64,000 nt of DNA from an uncultured Pelagibacteraceae bacterium (GCA_902628565.1 CACONR010000003.1:30722-94721), one strand, 5' to 3'; counted from the stretch's first letter, positions 23,409 through 36,595 are shown. Translations and numbers: made by a program. The notes: generated by a model from the sequence alone, not told the origin.

Positions 23409-24433
23409 TGAGTAAAAAAATGGTAATCATAACTAATGAAAAATTTTTTAATTTAGATGGTAAGTTTAGTTGTGATAATGTTGCGGAAAAGTCTTTACCA
23501 GATGAATTAAAAAATAATTTTAAAATTGAAATTATAGGTAGAAAAAGTCAAATTAAACAGGCTCATCAACTTGAAACAAAAAACATAAATGCTTGTTCTA
23601 ATATTTTTTCTTATATTCTAAGAATTTTTAAAGAAAGAAATGAAAACAATTCAGTTTACTTAATTTTATCAATTACTCCATTAACTTTTTTATCAGCTTG
23701 TATATTAAGTTTTTTCAAAAAAAAAATTTTTACGTATTTAAGAAGTAATGGTCATGAAGAATATAAAAAAATAATTGGTTCGATAGGGTCAAAAATTTAT
23801 AATATTATGTTCAATTATATTTCAAAAAAAAGTATTCTAATAAGTTGCCGTAAACATATTTTAATGGGAAAAAAAGGGTTTGTTGTTGAGCCATCTGAAC
23901 TTGATGAAAATTGGAATAAAAACACTTTTGAAAAAAATATTGATAAATTTAAATTATTATATGTTGGAAGAGTAAAAGTAGAAAAAGGTATATATTCGCT
24001 TGATAATCTTTTGTTATCTTTAAATAGTAATATATTTCTCACAATAGTTGGTTCTGATAAAAATCGTAAAAAATTAAAATATAATAAAATTAAGATGTAC
24101 CCCATAGAGTCAGATCAACAAAAGTTAATCAATTTTTATGATGAATGTGATATATTTATTCTACCATCATTTACGGAGGGGCATCCTATGGTATTACTAG
24201 AGGCATTATCTAGACTAAGACCCGTTATAATTTTTAGAGATATTGAACATATTGTTGGAAATAAAAAAGGAGTATTCGTGTCTGAAAGGAATGCAGAAAG
24301 TTTTTTTAAAATTTTAAATTTAATTAAGAAAAACTACAATTCTATTCAAAAAGAGATGAAACAAAATATTTTACCCAAAAAAAAAGATTTTATAGACGCA
24401 TTTTCCAGAATTGTTGTTAGTGAGATTTTATAG
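23408..24433 (+). CDS. glycosyltransferase (GT4-like)
   Basis: KLLYVGRVKVEKGIYSL, DIFILPSFTEGHPMVLLEALSRLRPVI. Confidence 0.85.
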   Translation: MSKKMVIITNEKFFNLDGKFSCDNVAEKSLPDELKNNFKIEIIGRKSQIKQAHQLETKNINACSNIFSYILRIFKERNENNSVYLILSITPLTFLSACILSFFKKKIFTYLRSNGHEEYKKIIGSIGSKIYNIMFNYISKKSILISCRKHILMGKKGFVVEPSELDENWNKNTFEKNIDKFKLLYVGRVKVEKGIYSLDNLLLSLNSNIFLTIVGSDKNRKKLKYNKIKMYPIESDQQKLINFYDECDIFILPSFTEGHPMVLLEALSRLRPVIIFRDIEHIVGNKKGVFVSERNAESFFKILNLIKKNYNSIQKEMKQNILPKKKDFIDAFSRIVVSEIL

Positions 24434-24522
24434 GAGAGGTGGCCGAGCGGTTTAAGGCGCACGCTTGGAAAGCGTGTAAAGGGGCAACTCTTTCATGGGT
24501 TCGAATCCCATTCTCTCCACCA
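24433..24522 (+). tRNA. tRNA-Ser (anticodon GGA), CCA encoded
   Basis: GGAGAGG acceptor pairs TCTCTCC; anticodon loop TTGGAAA in ACGCT/AGCGT stem; long variable arm; T-loop TTCGAAT. Confidence 0.96.
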
Positions 24523-24633
24523 CAAATAATCTATATTTTATGCGGTCAATATGATATTTTTTACTAATTGATAAAATTATAAAATGAGCAATTTAGGTTA
24601 AAAAATGATATAATTTAACTTTCCGTAAAATAA

Positions 24634-26697
<2,064 letters not shown>

Positions 26698-26699
26698 AA

Positions 26700-27968
26700 A
26701 TGAAGTTTTTTGAAACTTCTAAACAATATTCCTTAAAAAAATCAATTTATATAAATTTAAGGTGGATTGGTATTATAGGGCAATTAATATCTGTATATCT
26801 TGTATATTTCTATTTTAATTTTGACTTCGACTTCATTTTTGCAAATTTATTTATTTCTATTGGAGTAATTGGTAATTTATATTTAATTTTTATTTACAAA
26901 AAAACTCAATTAACAGATAGATCAGCATTTATTCATTTATTTATTGATATAATTCAATTAAGTGGACTAATTTATCTTACAGGAGGTGTAAAAAATCCAT
27001 TTGTTATTTTTTTAATAATACCAAGTGTATTTGCCTCCTCAAATTTGAGTTTCAAAACTAATTCATTGTTAGTATTATTAACTACTCTATCTATTTTGGG
27101 GTTAACTTTTATTTCAAAAGATCTACCCGGACCTTTGAATGATCACTTTCATGTTAGTAATTATTATATCTATGCGATACCTTTAGCCTTGATAATAGCT
27201 CTTCTTTTTTTGAATTATTTTGCAATTATATTTGGTGCAGAGAGCAAGTTAAGAAAAGATGCTTTGAATAAGATGGAAGAGATTATGGCTAAAGAGCATG
27301 AGATGTTATCTTTAGGTGGACAAGCTGCTGCTGCTGCACATTCATTAGGGACGCCCTTATCAACAATAAAAGTAATTACCCAGGAATTATCAAAACAATT
27401 AAAAGATCAAAAAGATGTTTCACAAGATATTGAACTCTTAGCAAGTCAGGTTGAAAGGTGTAATGAAATATTAAAAAGATTATCCTTAAATCCTGATCAG
27501 GAAGATGAATTTATTGATGAGGACTTATCAATGAGAGAATATTTAAGACAAATTATTTCATCATTTAAGGAAGCAAGTAAAAAAGAATTTAGTCTTAATT
27601 TAGAACAAGATCTTAATTCAAAAAAAATTTATAAATCGATCGAAATTGTTTATGGCTTAAGAAATTTTATAGGTAATGCAAATAAGTTTTGTAAAAATAA
27701 GGTTTTTATTACTTTGAAAAGTGATAATAATTTTACTGAAATAACTATAGAAGATGATGGCGATGGATATCCAAATGATATTTTATCAAAAATTGGAGAA
27801 CCTTATCTCAAATCATCTGATAAAAATAGTGGATTAGGTTTAGGATTATTTATAGGAAAGACTTTATTAGAAAAAAATTTTGCCACTGTTAATTGTTGGA
27901 ATTCTCAAACAAGAAGTGGAGCTGAAGTGACAATTAAGTGGAAAAATAAAGATTTATTTAATCTTTAA
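26700..27968 (+). CDS. regB: membrane sensor histidine kinase, RegB/PrrB-like
   Basis: Six-TM N-terminus; H-box [22 protein letters not shown] typical of RegB/Prr[15 protein letters not shown] ATPase box. Confidence 0.85.
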   Translation: MKFFETSKQYSLKKSIYINLRWIGIIGQLISVYLVYFYFNFDFDFIFANLFISIGVIGNLYLIFIYKKTQLTDRSAFIHLFIDIIQLSGLIYLTGGVKNPFVIFLIIPSVFASSNLSFKTNSLLVLLTTLSILGLTFISKDLPGPLNDHFHVSNYYIYAIPLALIIALLFLNYFAIIFGAESKLRKDALNKMEEIMAKEHEMLSLGGQAAAAAHSLGTPLSTIKVITQELSKQLKDQKDVSQDIELLASQVERCNEILKRLSLNPDQEDEFIDEDLSMREYLRQIISSFKEASKKEFSLNLEQDLNSKKIYKSIEIVYGLRNFIGNANKFCKNKVFITLKSDNNFTEITIEDDGDGYPNDILSKIGEPYLKSSDKNSGLGLGLFIGKTLLEKNFATVNCWNSQTRSGAEVTIKWKNKDLFNL

Positions 27969-29764
27969 TGTAAATTTTTTTTATTCTTAAAGAGTTCACT
28001 TAATTGAGAAATCATGACATCTCCTAATTCATTGACATCAGTAATTTTTATTGCGCGATTGTAGTATCTTGATACGTCATGACCTATTCCTATTGCTAAA
28101 ATTTCTGTTTCGGTTTTTTCCTCTATAAATTTTACAATTTTTTTTAGATGTTTCTCAAGAAAATCACCAGAGTTTACTGAAAGAGTTGAGTCATCAACCG
28201 GTGCGCCATCAGAAATTACCATCAATATTTTTCTTTCTTCTTTTCTTTTTTTTAATCTATTAAATGCCCAAGAAATAGCCTCTCCATCAATATTCTCTTT
28301 CAATAATCCCTCTTTTAACATTAAACCAAGATTATTCTTACATTGTCGCCAGTGAGTATCAGCCCCCTTATAAATTATATGTCTTAAGTCATTTAATCTT
28401 CCTGGTGTTTTTGGTTTGCCTTCTTTATTCCAAAATTCTCTGCTTTTTCCACCTTTCCAATTTTTTGTTGTGAAGCCTAATATTTCAACTTTGACAGAAC
28501 ATCTTTCCAATGTTCTCGATAAAATATCAGCACAAATCGCAGCAATCGTTATTGGTCTCCCTCTCATGGATCCTGAGTTATCAATTAGGAGAGTAACTAC
28601 TGTGTCTTTAAAATCTAAATCCTTTTCTTTTTTGAAAGATAATGAATTATAAGGATCCATAATTATTCTTGGTAGTTTTGAACTATCCAATAACCCTTCT
28701 TCTAAATCAAACTCCCATGACCTATTTTGTTTTGCCAGAAGTTGTCTTTGAAGTTTGTTTGCAAGTTTGGTGATGACATCCTGAAAACCTATTAACTGCT
28801 GATCTAGGGTTTTTCTTAATTTTGAAGCTTCATCAGAGTTTTCTAAATTTTCTGCTTTTGTTATTTCATCAAACTGGGTTGTAAAGATTTTATAGTCTGT
28901 ATTTAAATCATTAATTGATTTTTTTTGGATAACTTGTTCGTTATTTTTTTGATCAGATTCACTATCAATTAGTTGCTCATCAAGTTTGTATTCATCTATG
29001 TCATATTCAGAATCTAAGCTCGCTTCAGTCTCTTTATTATCATTTTCATCTCTAGAGTCATCTGAATTATTGTCTTGGTCATCATTAGAAGGATTATTTT
29101 GACCATCATCTTGGTTTTCTTCACTGTTTTCTTCATTGTCCTCATTTTTAAAAATATCCATTTCTTGTAATATTTCTGAAAACTTTGAGGAATATTCATT
29201 TTGATATTCTAAGTTTTCTTTTAAAAATTCGATGTGTTTGTTCATTACTTTATCGAAGTCTTTTTCCCAAAAATTTAACATATTATTAGTTAATGTATTT
29301 AATTTAACGTTTAAAAATTTTTTTAACATATACAATTCAAAAGCTTCCACCACCGGAACATCTTCTTTTGAATTTAATTGGTCTTTTCTTTTTAATTGGA
29401 TTATTTGATCATAATTTTCTGTAAGATTTTTTGCTATACCTTTCAACATTTTTGAGCCTAAGCATTCATACCTTACTTTTTCTGCGATAGAATAAAGAGA
29501 CTTATATGAGGAATTTAAAGGTAAATTCTTTTTATAAATCTCATCATTTGAAAACTTTTTTTTTAAAGCAGATGAGTCAGACTCTGCTCTAGCTTTGATA
29601 AAATCTCCTTTCGAGTTTAGATTTTCAATATCAACAAAATTCAAATCTTTCTTTTTTCTTTCATCAATAGTTTTTAGATGAATCTCATCAGAAATTACTC
29701 TTGCTGTTGAAGTTAAAGCTTGCTTAAGTTTTTCTCTTAAGTTTTCAGCCTTGTTATTTTTCAT
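27965..29764 (-). CDS. cobT: CobT-like VWA-domain protein (cobaltochelatase CobT family)
   Basis: Acidic middle region, C-terminal VWA with MIDAS-like [14 protein letters not shown]; next to CobS-like AAA+. Confidence 0.88.
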   Translation of the reverse strand: MKNNKAENLREKLKQALTSTARVISDEIHLKTIDERKKKDLNFVDIENLNSKGDFIKARAESDSSALKKKFSNDEIYKKNLPLNSSYKSLYSIAEKVRYECLGSKMLKGIAKNLTENYDQIIQLKRKDQLNSKEDVPVVEAFELYMLKKFLNVKLNTLTNNMLNFWEKDFDKVMNKHIEFLKENLEYQNEYSSKFSEILQEMDIFKNEDNEENSEENQDDGQNNPSNDDQDNNSDDSRDENDNKETEASLDSEYDIDEYKLDEQLIDSESDQKNNEQVIQKKSINDLNTDYKIFTTQFDEITKAENLENSDEASKLRKTLDQQLIGFQDVITKLANKLQRQLLAKQNRSWEFDLEEGLLDSSKLPRIIMDPYNSLSFKKEKDLDFKDTVVTLLIDNSGSMRGRPITIAAICADILSRTLERCSVKVEILGFTTKNWKGGKSREFWNKEGKPKTPGRLNDLRHIIYKGADTHWRQCKNNLGLMLKEGLLKENIDGEAISWAFNRLKKRKEERKILMVISDGAPVDDSTLSVNSGDFLEKHLKKIVKFIEEKTETEILAIGIGHDVSRYYNRAIKITDVNELGDVMISQLSELFKNKKNLH

Positions 29765-30739
29765 TTAAATTTGAATATTTGCGAGTGACTCAGGCAATTC
29801 TTCTCCGAAACATCTTTGATAGTATTCAGCAATTGTATTTTTTTCAATTTCATCACATTTATTTAGAAAAGTAACTCTAAATGCGTATCCTACATCTTTA
29901 AAAATTTCTGCATTTTCAGCCCAATGCAATACAGTTCTTGGACTCATTACAGTACTTATATCGCCTGCTATAAATCCTTTTCGAGTTAAGGATGCAACTT
30001 TTATCATATTTGAAACTTTCTCTTTTCCTTTTGGATTATTTAAAGATTTATTTTTAGCTAATATAATATCCATTTCTTTATCTAGACTAAGGTAATTTAG
30101 TGTTGTTACAATATTCCATCTATCCATTTGACCTTGATTGATTTGTTGTGTTCCATGATAAAGTCCAGTGGTATCTCCTAAACCAACTGTATTCGATGTT
30201 GCAAATAATCTAAAAAATTTATTTTGCTTTATGACCTTATTTTTATCTAAGAGGGTAAAGTTACCCTCAGCTTCAAGAACTCTTTGAATGACAAACATTA
30301 CATCAGGTCTCCCAGCGTCATACTCATCAAAAACTAAAGCTACTGGATTTTGAATTGACCATGGTAAAATACCCTCATTAAATTGTGTAACTTGTTTTCC
30401 TTCTTTAAGAACGATAGCATCTTTTCCAATTAGATCTATTCTGCTGATGTGGCTATCTAAGTTTACTCTAATACAGGGCCAATTTAATCTAGCAGCAATT
30501 TGTTCTATATGTGTAGATTTTCCTGTACCATGATAACCTTGCACCAGAACTCTTTTGTTGTGTGCAAATCCAGAGACAATTGCAAGTGTAGTATCTCTAT
30601 CAAATTTATAATTTTTATCTATTTCTGGAACATATTCGCTTTTTTCAGAGAATGCGTCTACTTCCATCTCAGAATCAATCCCAAATGATTGTTTTAATGA
30701 AATTTTAATATCTGGCTGAATGTTAAGATTGGGTGTCAA
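29765..30739 (-). CDS. cobS: CobS-like AAA+ ATPase (cobaltochelatase CobS family)
   Basis: Walker [10 protein letters not shown], Walker [21 protein letters not shown]; MoxR-like. Confidence 0.9.
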   Translation of the reverse strand: MTPNLNIQPDIKISLKQSFGIDSEMEVDAFSEKSEYVPEIDKNYKFDRDTTLAIVSGFAHNKRVLVQGYHGTGKSTHIEQIAARLNWPCIRVNLDSHISRIDLIGKDAIVLKEGKQVTQFNEGILPWSIQNPVALVFDEYDAGRPDVMFVIQRVLEAEGNFTLLDKNKVIKQNKFFRLFATSNTVGLGDTTGLYHGTQQINQGQMDRWNIVTTLNYLSLDKEMDIILAKNKSLNNPKGKEKVSNMIKVASLTRKGFIAGDISTVMSPRTVLHWAENAEIFKDVGYAFRVTFLNKCDEIEKNTIAEYYQRCFGEELPESLANIQI

Positions 30740-31256
30740 TTTTTTTCCTATATGTATTTTTTAGTTGCGTGTAAGCTAAAGTAATTAACTTTAGTTTTTC
30801 TTCATATTTTTTATTTCCGGCATTCATATCAGGGTGAAATTTTTTGACAAGTGTTTTGAATTTTTCTTGAACTTTTTGCCATTTTAAACCTACGGAAATA
30901 CCCAATATCCCAAAGGCTTTAATATCTTTATGGTCAAATTTAAATTGACGCATATGATTGAATTCACTTTTAAATTTATCATTATCCATTTCATCTTTTA
31001 AAGTGTTATTCCATAAAACTTTAAAAAAATTATCAGACGAACTAAAACTTTGAGTAGGTTTATGCCAAATCATATCTGATTTTAAAAAATTAATTATTTG
31101 ATCATCATTCATACCGGAAAAATAATTCCAATTTTTATTAAATTCTTTAACGTGTTCTAAACATAACATCCTATATTTTTTACTATTATCCTTTTCAATA
31201 GGTGCTTTATATTCACCAATTTCTTTACAATTATTCCAGTCGCAAATATTTTTCAT
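30723..31256 (-). CDS. J-domain (DnaJ-like) protein
   Basis: C-terminal J domain with [11 protein letters not shown] (HPD). Confidence 0.88.
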   Translation of the reverse strand: MKNICDWNNCKEIGEYKAPIEKDNSKKYRMLCLEHVKEFNKNWNYFSGMNDDQIINFLKSDMIWHKPTQSFSSSDNFFKVLWNNTLKDEMDNDKFKSEFNHMRQFKFDHKDIKAFGILGISVGLKWQKVQEKFKTLVKKFHPDMNAGNKKYEEKLKLITLAYTQLKNTYRKKIDTQS

Positions 31257-31274
31257 GATAATATAATTATACTT

Positions 31275-31535
31275 ATGAATATAAATGATTTAATTGCAAT
31301 CGTAAAAAAAAAATTACAAAATCAAATTGCTTTAGAGAGTATATTAATTGAAGATAAATCTTTTCTACATAAAAATCACGCTGGAAACCAGGCAGGTAAA
31401 TTTCATCTAAAAATTTCTTTAGTATCAAAGGAACTAAAGCAAATGAAAAGAATTGATAGTGATAAAAAAATTTACAAAATTTTAAATGAAGAATTAAAAA
31501 AATACATTCATTCTATTCAAATTTTAATCAATTAA
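31275..31535 (+). CDS. bolA: BolA family protein
   Basis: 86 aa, KFHLKISLVSKELKQMKRIDSDKKIYKILNEELKKYIHSIQI; divergent from the J-domain gene as often seen in alphaproteobacteria. Confidence 0.85.
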   Translation: MNINDLIAIVKKKLQNQIALESILIEDKSFLHKNHAGNQAGKFHLKISLVSKELKQMKRIDSDKKIYKILNEELKKYIHSIQILIN

Positions 31536-32630
31536 TTCATTTTTTAAGAATCCATTTAAATTTTTTACTGAGTATTCTTGATTTAAAATTGTTTGGCCCA
31601 TTTTTTTTAATAATACCAACTTTATTTTATCAGAATTGTTTTTTTTATCAGTTTTCATAAATTTAATAATTTTATTAAGATCTTTACTTTTAAAATATTT
31701 TCTAATATCCGAGGGTAATTTTGAATTTTTGTAATGATCAGAAATCAATTTATAATCATTAATATTAAGGAATTTATTCTTTTTGCTAAATTTAAAAGCC
31801 ATCATCATTCCCAAAATAACAGCTTCACCATGATTTAATCTTTTAGAATATCCTAATGAAGCCTCAAATGAGTGACCAAAAGTGTGACCAAAATTTAATT
31901 TTTTTCTTAAGTTGCTCTCTTTTTCATCTTTTTCAACTACATCTTTTTTAATTTTACAACTCTCAAATATCGCCTTTTCTATATGCGGAGATTTAAGTTT
32001 AATAATGTCGTCAAAATTCTGATCTAAATATTTAAAGAATTTCTTTTTTGAGATTATAGAGTGTTTTAAAATTTCACCATACCCACAAACAATTTCCCTT
32101 CTTTTAAGTGTTTTTAAAGTATCTATATCACTTATGACTAATTTTGGTTGATAGAAGCTACCAATGAGATTTTTTCCATACTTAGAATTTACTCCAGTTT
32201 TGCCACCAATCGATGAGTCTACTTGAGCCAAAAGAGTTGTGGGAATATTTATAAAATGTAATCCTCTTTTAAATAAACTTGCAGCAAAACCACCAATGTC
32301 TCCAGTTATACCTCCCCCTATTGCTAATAAACTATCCTCTCTAGAAAAATTTTTATTCAGTAAAATTTCTAAAATTGAATTTATAGTAGTTTGGTTCTTA
32401 TTTTTTTCGTTGGCATTAAAATTGAATAAAAATATTTTTTTATTTCGTAGTTTTTTTTTAATTTCAGAAATAAATTTTTTAGGAACTTTTCTGTCAACTA
32501 CCAATAAACATTTTTTTGATTTAATGGAATTATTGACCATCAAACTTGATATTTTTGTAATAAGATTTTTTCCAATAAATATTGGATATTTTTCAGAATT
32601 AGTCTTAATTATCAATTTAATTGGTTTCAT
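31524..32630 (-). CDS. aroB: 3-dehydroquinate synthase
   Basis: LAIGGGITGDIGGFAASLFKRGLHFINIPTTLLAQVDSSIGGKTGVN. Confidence 0.96.
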   Translation of the reverse strand: MKPIKLIIKTNSEKYPIFIGKNLITKISSLMVNNSIKSKKCLLVVDRKVPKKFISEIKKKLRNKKIFLFNFNANEKNKNQTTINSILEILLNKNFSREDSLLAIGGGITGDIGGFAASLFKRGLHFINIPTTLLAQVDSSIGGKTGVNSKYGKNLIGSFYQPKLVISDIDTLKTLKRREIVCGYGEILKHSIISKKKFFKYLDQNFDDIIKLKSPHIEKAIFESCKIKKDVVEKDEKESNLRKKLNFGHTFGHSFEASLGYSKRLNHGEAVILGMMMAFKFSKKNKFLNINDYKLISDHYKNSKLPSDIRKYFKSKDLNKIIKFMKTDKKNNSDKIKLVLLKKMGQTILNQEYSVKNLNGFLKNELID

Positions 32631-33130
32631 ATAATATCTAAAATTCTATCTACAATTTCTTTTTTAGTTTTATTGTGACAATCAATTTTATTTTGCGCTT
32701 TTGCATAATATTTATTACGATTTTTTATCATATTTTGTAGATCACTATTAGAAACATTATAAGCTAATGGTCTTTTAGCACTTTTTCTTATTCTTTGGAT
32801 TAAAATATCATCCTTGGTTTTAAGCCAAAAAGATATGTGGTTCTTTAAAACTTCGTTTCTTATGTTTTTATTTAAAAAAGCGCCACCACCCAGAGACACT
32901 ACTATTCCCTTAATTTTCATAAGTTCTAAAGTAATTTTTTCCTCGTATTCTCTGAAAAATTTTTCACCTTTGTTTTTGAATATATTTGAAATTTTCATTT
33001 TAAGCTTATTTTCTATGTAATGGTCAACATCATAAAAATCTAATTTTAGTTTTTTTGAAACTAAAAATCCGATAGATGTTTTACCGGATCCCATCATACC
33101 TAAAAAAACAATATTTCTATCAGATTTCAT
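32627..33130 (-). CDS. aroK: shikimate kinase
   Basis: MKSDRNIVFLGMMGSGKTSIG P-loop, SLGGGAFLN. ATG at 33130 preferred to the 33193 ORF start. Confidence 0.93.
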   Translation of the reverse strand: MKSDRNIVFLGMMGSGKTSIGFLVSKKLKLDFYDVDHYIENKLKMKISNIFKNKGEKFFREYEEKITLELMKIKGIVVSLGGGAFLNKNIRNEVLKNHISFWLKTKDDILIQRIRKSAKRPLAYNVSNSDLQNMIKNRNKYYAKAQNKIDCHNKTKKEIVDRILDII

Positions 33131-33187
33131 AATTTTCTTTATTGAAAAACCACAAATATGTCTTAATTTGAAATTAGTTAAAAGTAT

Positions 33188-33367
33188 ATGCAATTTATAA
33201 AAAAAACAAGTTCAAGCCGAAGTATTGTGGGTATTGTAACTAAATTAGTTTTACTTTTGCTTGTCTTTTTTTTAATTATTTTTTTACTGAACAAGATTGA
33301 TTTTCCAGCTCCTAAAAAAGATATAGATAAAACTATTCCTAATGAAAATTTTAAAATTGTTAAATAA
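33188..33367 (+). CDS. small single-TM protein, 59 aa (not in supplied ORF track)
   Basis: Read directly: MQFIKKTSSSRSIVGIVTKLVLLLLVFFLIIFLLNKIDFPAPKKDIDKTIPNENFKIVK*; overlaps next CDS by 26 nt. Confidence 0.7.
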   Translation: MQFIKKTSSSRSIVGIVTKLVLLLLVFFLIIFLLNKIDFPAPKKDIDKTIPNENFKIVK

Positions 33368-35117
33368 AAAAAATTTTTTAATTTTATTTTTTTTATTTTT
33401 CACTTCTATTTCTAATGCAGAGGAAAAACCAGTTGATATTTGGAATATAGATAAAAAAGAAATTGAAGAAAAAAATACAACTAACAATTCAGAAATTTCA
33501 AATGGGGAAAATATTTTACAAGAGAGTATTCAGCCAAGTGTATTTGGAATGCAAAATCAAAATCAAAAATCAATTATTAATCTTGATGAAAAGTTTGATA
33601 CAAAAGAAATTAAAATAATCGGATTATATGACCCTGAAGATTATGGTCTCAATGTAGATATGTGGGCTAATTCAGATGGAGACCAATTAGAAAATTTGCT
33701 TACAAAACTAAATAAGATGGATCTTTCAAATGATGCAATTGAAATCATTAATACTTCACTCTTAATTAATGCTCATAGTCCCAAAAAAAATATATCAGAT
33801 AACGAATTTCTAAAATTAAAGTCAGATTGGTTAATAAAAAACTCAAACCTAGATTTAATTGAAGAATATTTAATTCAAAATCAAATAATTAATTTACATC
33901 CAGAACTCACAAAACATCTTGTGGATGAACATCTCTCTAATTCAAAAATTGACAAAGCTTGCAGTGTTTTTTCAAAAAATAATGAATTAATTACAGATGA
34001 GTATTTATCTAAATTTAACATCTATTGTTTGATTAAAAATAATAAAAGAGAGGAAGCACAATTAATTTTAGATTTAAAAAAAGAAACAGGCTTTAAAGAT
34101 GAATATTTCGAAAAAAAAATAAATTATTTACTAAAATACACAAAAAAAATAGATGAATCAGTATCTGAAAAATCAATATTTGATTTTTTCTTAGCCCATC
34201 AAACAAATCCTAATTTTAATTTCGAACCTAACGATAAAACTAAAAAAATAATTTGGAAATATCTTTCATCTGCAAATTTACTAGGTTCATTTAAAAAAAT
34301 TGATGTTTCAGAAATTGAGAAAATAGGAACTATAGAAAAAGCTGTTCATGATAAAAATTATCCAGAAAAAGAATTATTTAATTTATATAAAAGATTTCAA
34401 TTTAATTTTAATCAACTTCTCAATGCTCAAAATGAATATAAAAAACTCTCCAAAATTGAAGGTAGGGCTCTTATTTATCAGAAAATTTTACTAGAGTCAG
34501 AAATGGTACAAAAATTAAAGTTATTAAGAGTATTAAAAAATTCCTTTAAAGATGATGATTTAGAAAAAGCGTTTGATTTAGAATTGAAAATCTTTCTCGA
34601 GAAAATTAATCCAGTGGATATACCAGATAATTTAACCAGTTTTTATTATACAAATATTCAAATTGAAAAGGATGAAGATAAAAAAATTAAGTTTAATAAT
34701 GATATAATGCATCAGTCAAAACTAATTAATTACTTTAACGGTGATTATGCTAGTTCCAAAATTTCTAAAGACACAAATAATTTTTTAAAAAAGATAAAAA
34801 AAAACAAAAAATATTTTCTATCTAAAAAAGATATTATATTTTTAGAGTCTTTAAGATATGATGGAATTGAAATTTCAGAAAAATACAATGATTTGTATCA
34901 AATTGATGAAAATGAAATTCCTACAGATATACAAATTATGATTAATAATAGTGAAACTGGTTTAGCACTTTTGAGAATTGCTGAAGTGATTGGACAAGAT
35001 GAAATTGACAGAATAGATGAAGATACAATTTATTTTATAATCACAGCTCTTAATAAGCTTAATATTGATTGGATGAGAAATAAGATATTGCTTAAAGTTC
35101 TTCCTTTAAAAGTCTAA
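33342..35117 (+). CDS. exported protein of unknown function, 591 aa
   Basis: Signal peptide MKILKLLNKKNFLILFFLFFTSISNA/EE; no recognised catalytic motif; intact long ORF. Confidence 0.8.
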   Translation: MKILKLLNKKNFLILFFLFFTSISNAEEKPVDIWNIDKKEIEEKNTTNNSEISNGENILQESIQPSVFGMQNQNQKSIINLDEKFDTKEIKIIGLYDPEDYGLNVDMWANSDGDQLENLLTKLNKMDLSNDAIEIINTSLLINAHSPKKNISDNEFLKLKSDWLIKNSNLDLIEEYLIQNQIINLHPELTKHLVDEHLSNSKIDKACSVFSKNNELITDEYLSKFNIYCLIKNNKREEAQLILDLKKETGFKDEYFEKKINYLLKYTKKIDESVSEKSIFDFFLAHQTNPNFNFEPNDKTKKIIWKYLSSANLLGSFKKIDVSEIEKIGTIEKAVHDKNYPEKELFNLYKRFQFNFNQLLNAQNEYKKLSKIEGRALIYQKILLESEMVQKLKLLRVLKNSFKDDDLEKAFDLELKIFLEKINPVDIPDNLTSFYYTNIQIEKDEDKKIKFNNDIMHQSKLINYFNGDYASSKISKDTNNFLKKIKKNKKYFLSKKDIIFLESLRYDGIEISEKYNDLYQIDENEIPTDIQIMINNSETGLALLRIAEVIGQDEIDRIDEDTIYFIITALNKLNIDWMRNKILLKVLPLKV

Positions 35118-35138
35118 AAATTAGTTTAATTATTCATT

Positions 35139-35660
35139 ATGCTTAAAGAAATTGTTACAGTTCCAGATGAAATATTAAAAAAGATATCTGATCCAATTGA
35201 AAAGGTTGGAGTTAATGAAAAAAAATTAATTGAAGATTTGTTTGAAACAATGTACCACTCCAATGGAATTGGTCTTGCAGCAGTTCAAGTAGGTATACTA
35301 AAAAGAGTTTTAGTAATTGACGTTTCAAATAAGGACGAAAAAAATCAACCAATTGCATTAATCAATCCTGTAATAAAAAACTTAAGCGAGGAGACATCGG
35401 TGTATGAAGAAGGTTGTCTATCAATACCTGAAACTTTTATTGAAATTGAGAGACCAAAAATTTGTGAGTTGGAATATATAAATGAAAAGGGAGAGAAGAA
35501 AAATCTTAAATGTGATGGACTTTTATCTACTTGTGTTCAACATGAAATAAATCATTTGGATGGAAAATTAATTATTGATCATTTATCAAAATTAAAGAAA
35601 GATTTTATTATAAAAAAAATTTCAAAAATTAAAAAAAATCCAGACAGAATAGTAGTTTAA
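35139..35660 (+). CDS. def: peptide deformylase
   Basis: NGIGLAAVQVG, EEGCLSIP, CVQHEINHLDG. Confidence 0.96.
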   Translation: MLKEIVTVPDEILKKISDPIEKVGVNEKKLIEDLFETMYHSNGIGLAAVQVGILKRVLVIDVSNKDEKNQPIALINPVIKNLSEETSVYEEGCLSIPETFIEIERPKICELEYINEKGEKKNLKCDGLLSTCVQHEINHLDGKLIIDHLSKLKKDFIIKKISKIKKNPDRIVV

Positions 35661-35662
35661 AG

Positions 35663-36595
35663 ATGGCAAATAAGATTATCTTTATGGGTACACCAATATT
35701 TTGTGTCCCTATTTTAAAATCTCTATATCAAAATGGTTATAATATTTCTGTGGTTTTTACTCAACCACCGCAAAAATCTCATAGAGGACAAAAAATTAAC
35801 AAAAGTCCAATTCAGGGTATCTCTGAAACTTTAAATATAAATTATAGAACACCTAAGACACTTAAGGATAATCAAGAAGAGTATGAATTTTTAAAAGAGT
35901 TAAATGCCGATCTTGCAATAGTGTGTGCATATGGACAAATTATTCCTGAAAATTTTTTAAACTTAACCAAAAAAGGTTTTATAAATATTCATGCCTCAAT
36001 TCTTCCTAGTTGGCGAGGGGCGGCGCCGATCCAGAGATCAATTATGAATTTAGATCGAGAAACTGGCATAAGTATTATGAAGATCAAAAAAGAATTGGAT
36101 AGCGGACCAGTTAGTAATATTTATAAAATCAAAATAGATCAAAACCAAAATGCTCAAGAAATTTCAGAAAAACTCTCCGCTTTAGCTGCTGAAAAAATCT
36201 TAGATAATGTGGATGATATATTTGAAGATAAGGCGAAGTTTATTGATCAAGATCATTCAAAAGCAACTTATGCAAAAAAAATTGATAAGGAGGAGTCTCA
36301 GATTAATTGGGACGAGGATGCTTCTAAAATTATTGGAAAAATAAATGGATTATTTCCCTCCCCAGGTGCTTCTTTTAGTTTTAATGGCGAAAGATATAAA
36401 ATTTTGAAAGCCGAAATTGGTAATGGCAAAGGTCAAGTTGGAGAAATAATTTCAAATCAGTTAGAAGTAGCATGTAATAACAACCAATCTATTAAGATTC
36501 TCGAAATTCAAAGACAAGGAAAAAGACCACAAAAAATTAGCGAATTCATGTTGGGCTCTCAAATTAAAAAGGGCTCAAAGTTATCAAATGTTTAG
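35663..36595 (+). CDS. fmt: methionyl-tRNA formyltransferase
   Basis: INIHASILPSWRGAAPIQRSI. Confidence 0.96.
   Translation: MANKIIFMGTPIFCVPILKSLYQNGYNISVVFTQPPQKSHRGQKINKSPIQGISETLNINYRTPKTLKDNQEEYEFLKELNADLAIVCAYGQIIPENFLNLTKKGFINIHASILPSWRGAAPIQRSIMNLDRETGISIMKIKKELDSGPVSNIYKIKIDQNQNAQEISEKLSALAAEKILDNVDDIFEDKAKFIDQDHSKATYAKKIDKEESQINWDEDASKIIGKINGLFPSPGASFSFNGERYKILKAEIGNGKGQVGEIISNQLEVACNNNQSIKILEIQRQGKRPQKISEFMLGSQIKKGSKLSNV

Noticed and set aside
20280-24522. tRNA-Ser as an integration site with a duplicated att fragment at the left end of the glycan cassette
   Set aside because: No copy of the tRNA-Ser 3' end was seen near the lepA 3' end, and no integrase is present.
29014-29199. 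Ile/Met/Lys-rich ORF within cobT
   Set aside because: Frame-shifted reading of the acidic low-complexity linker in CobT.
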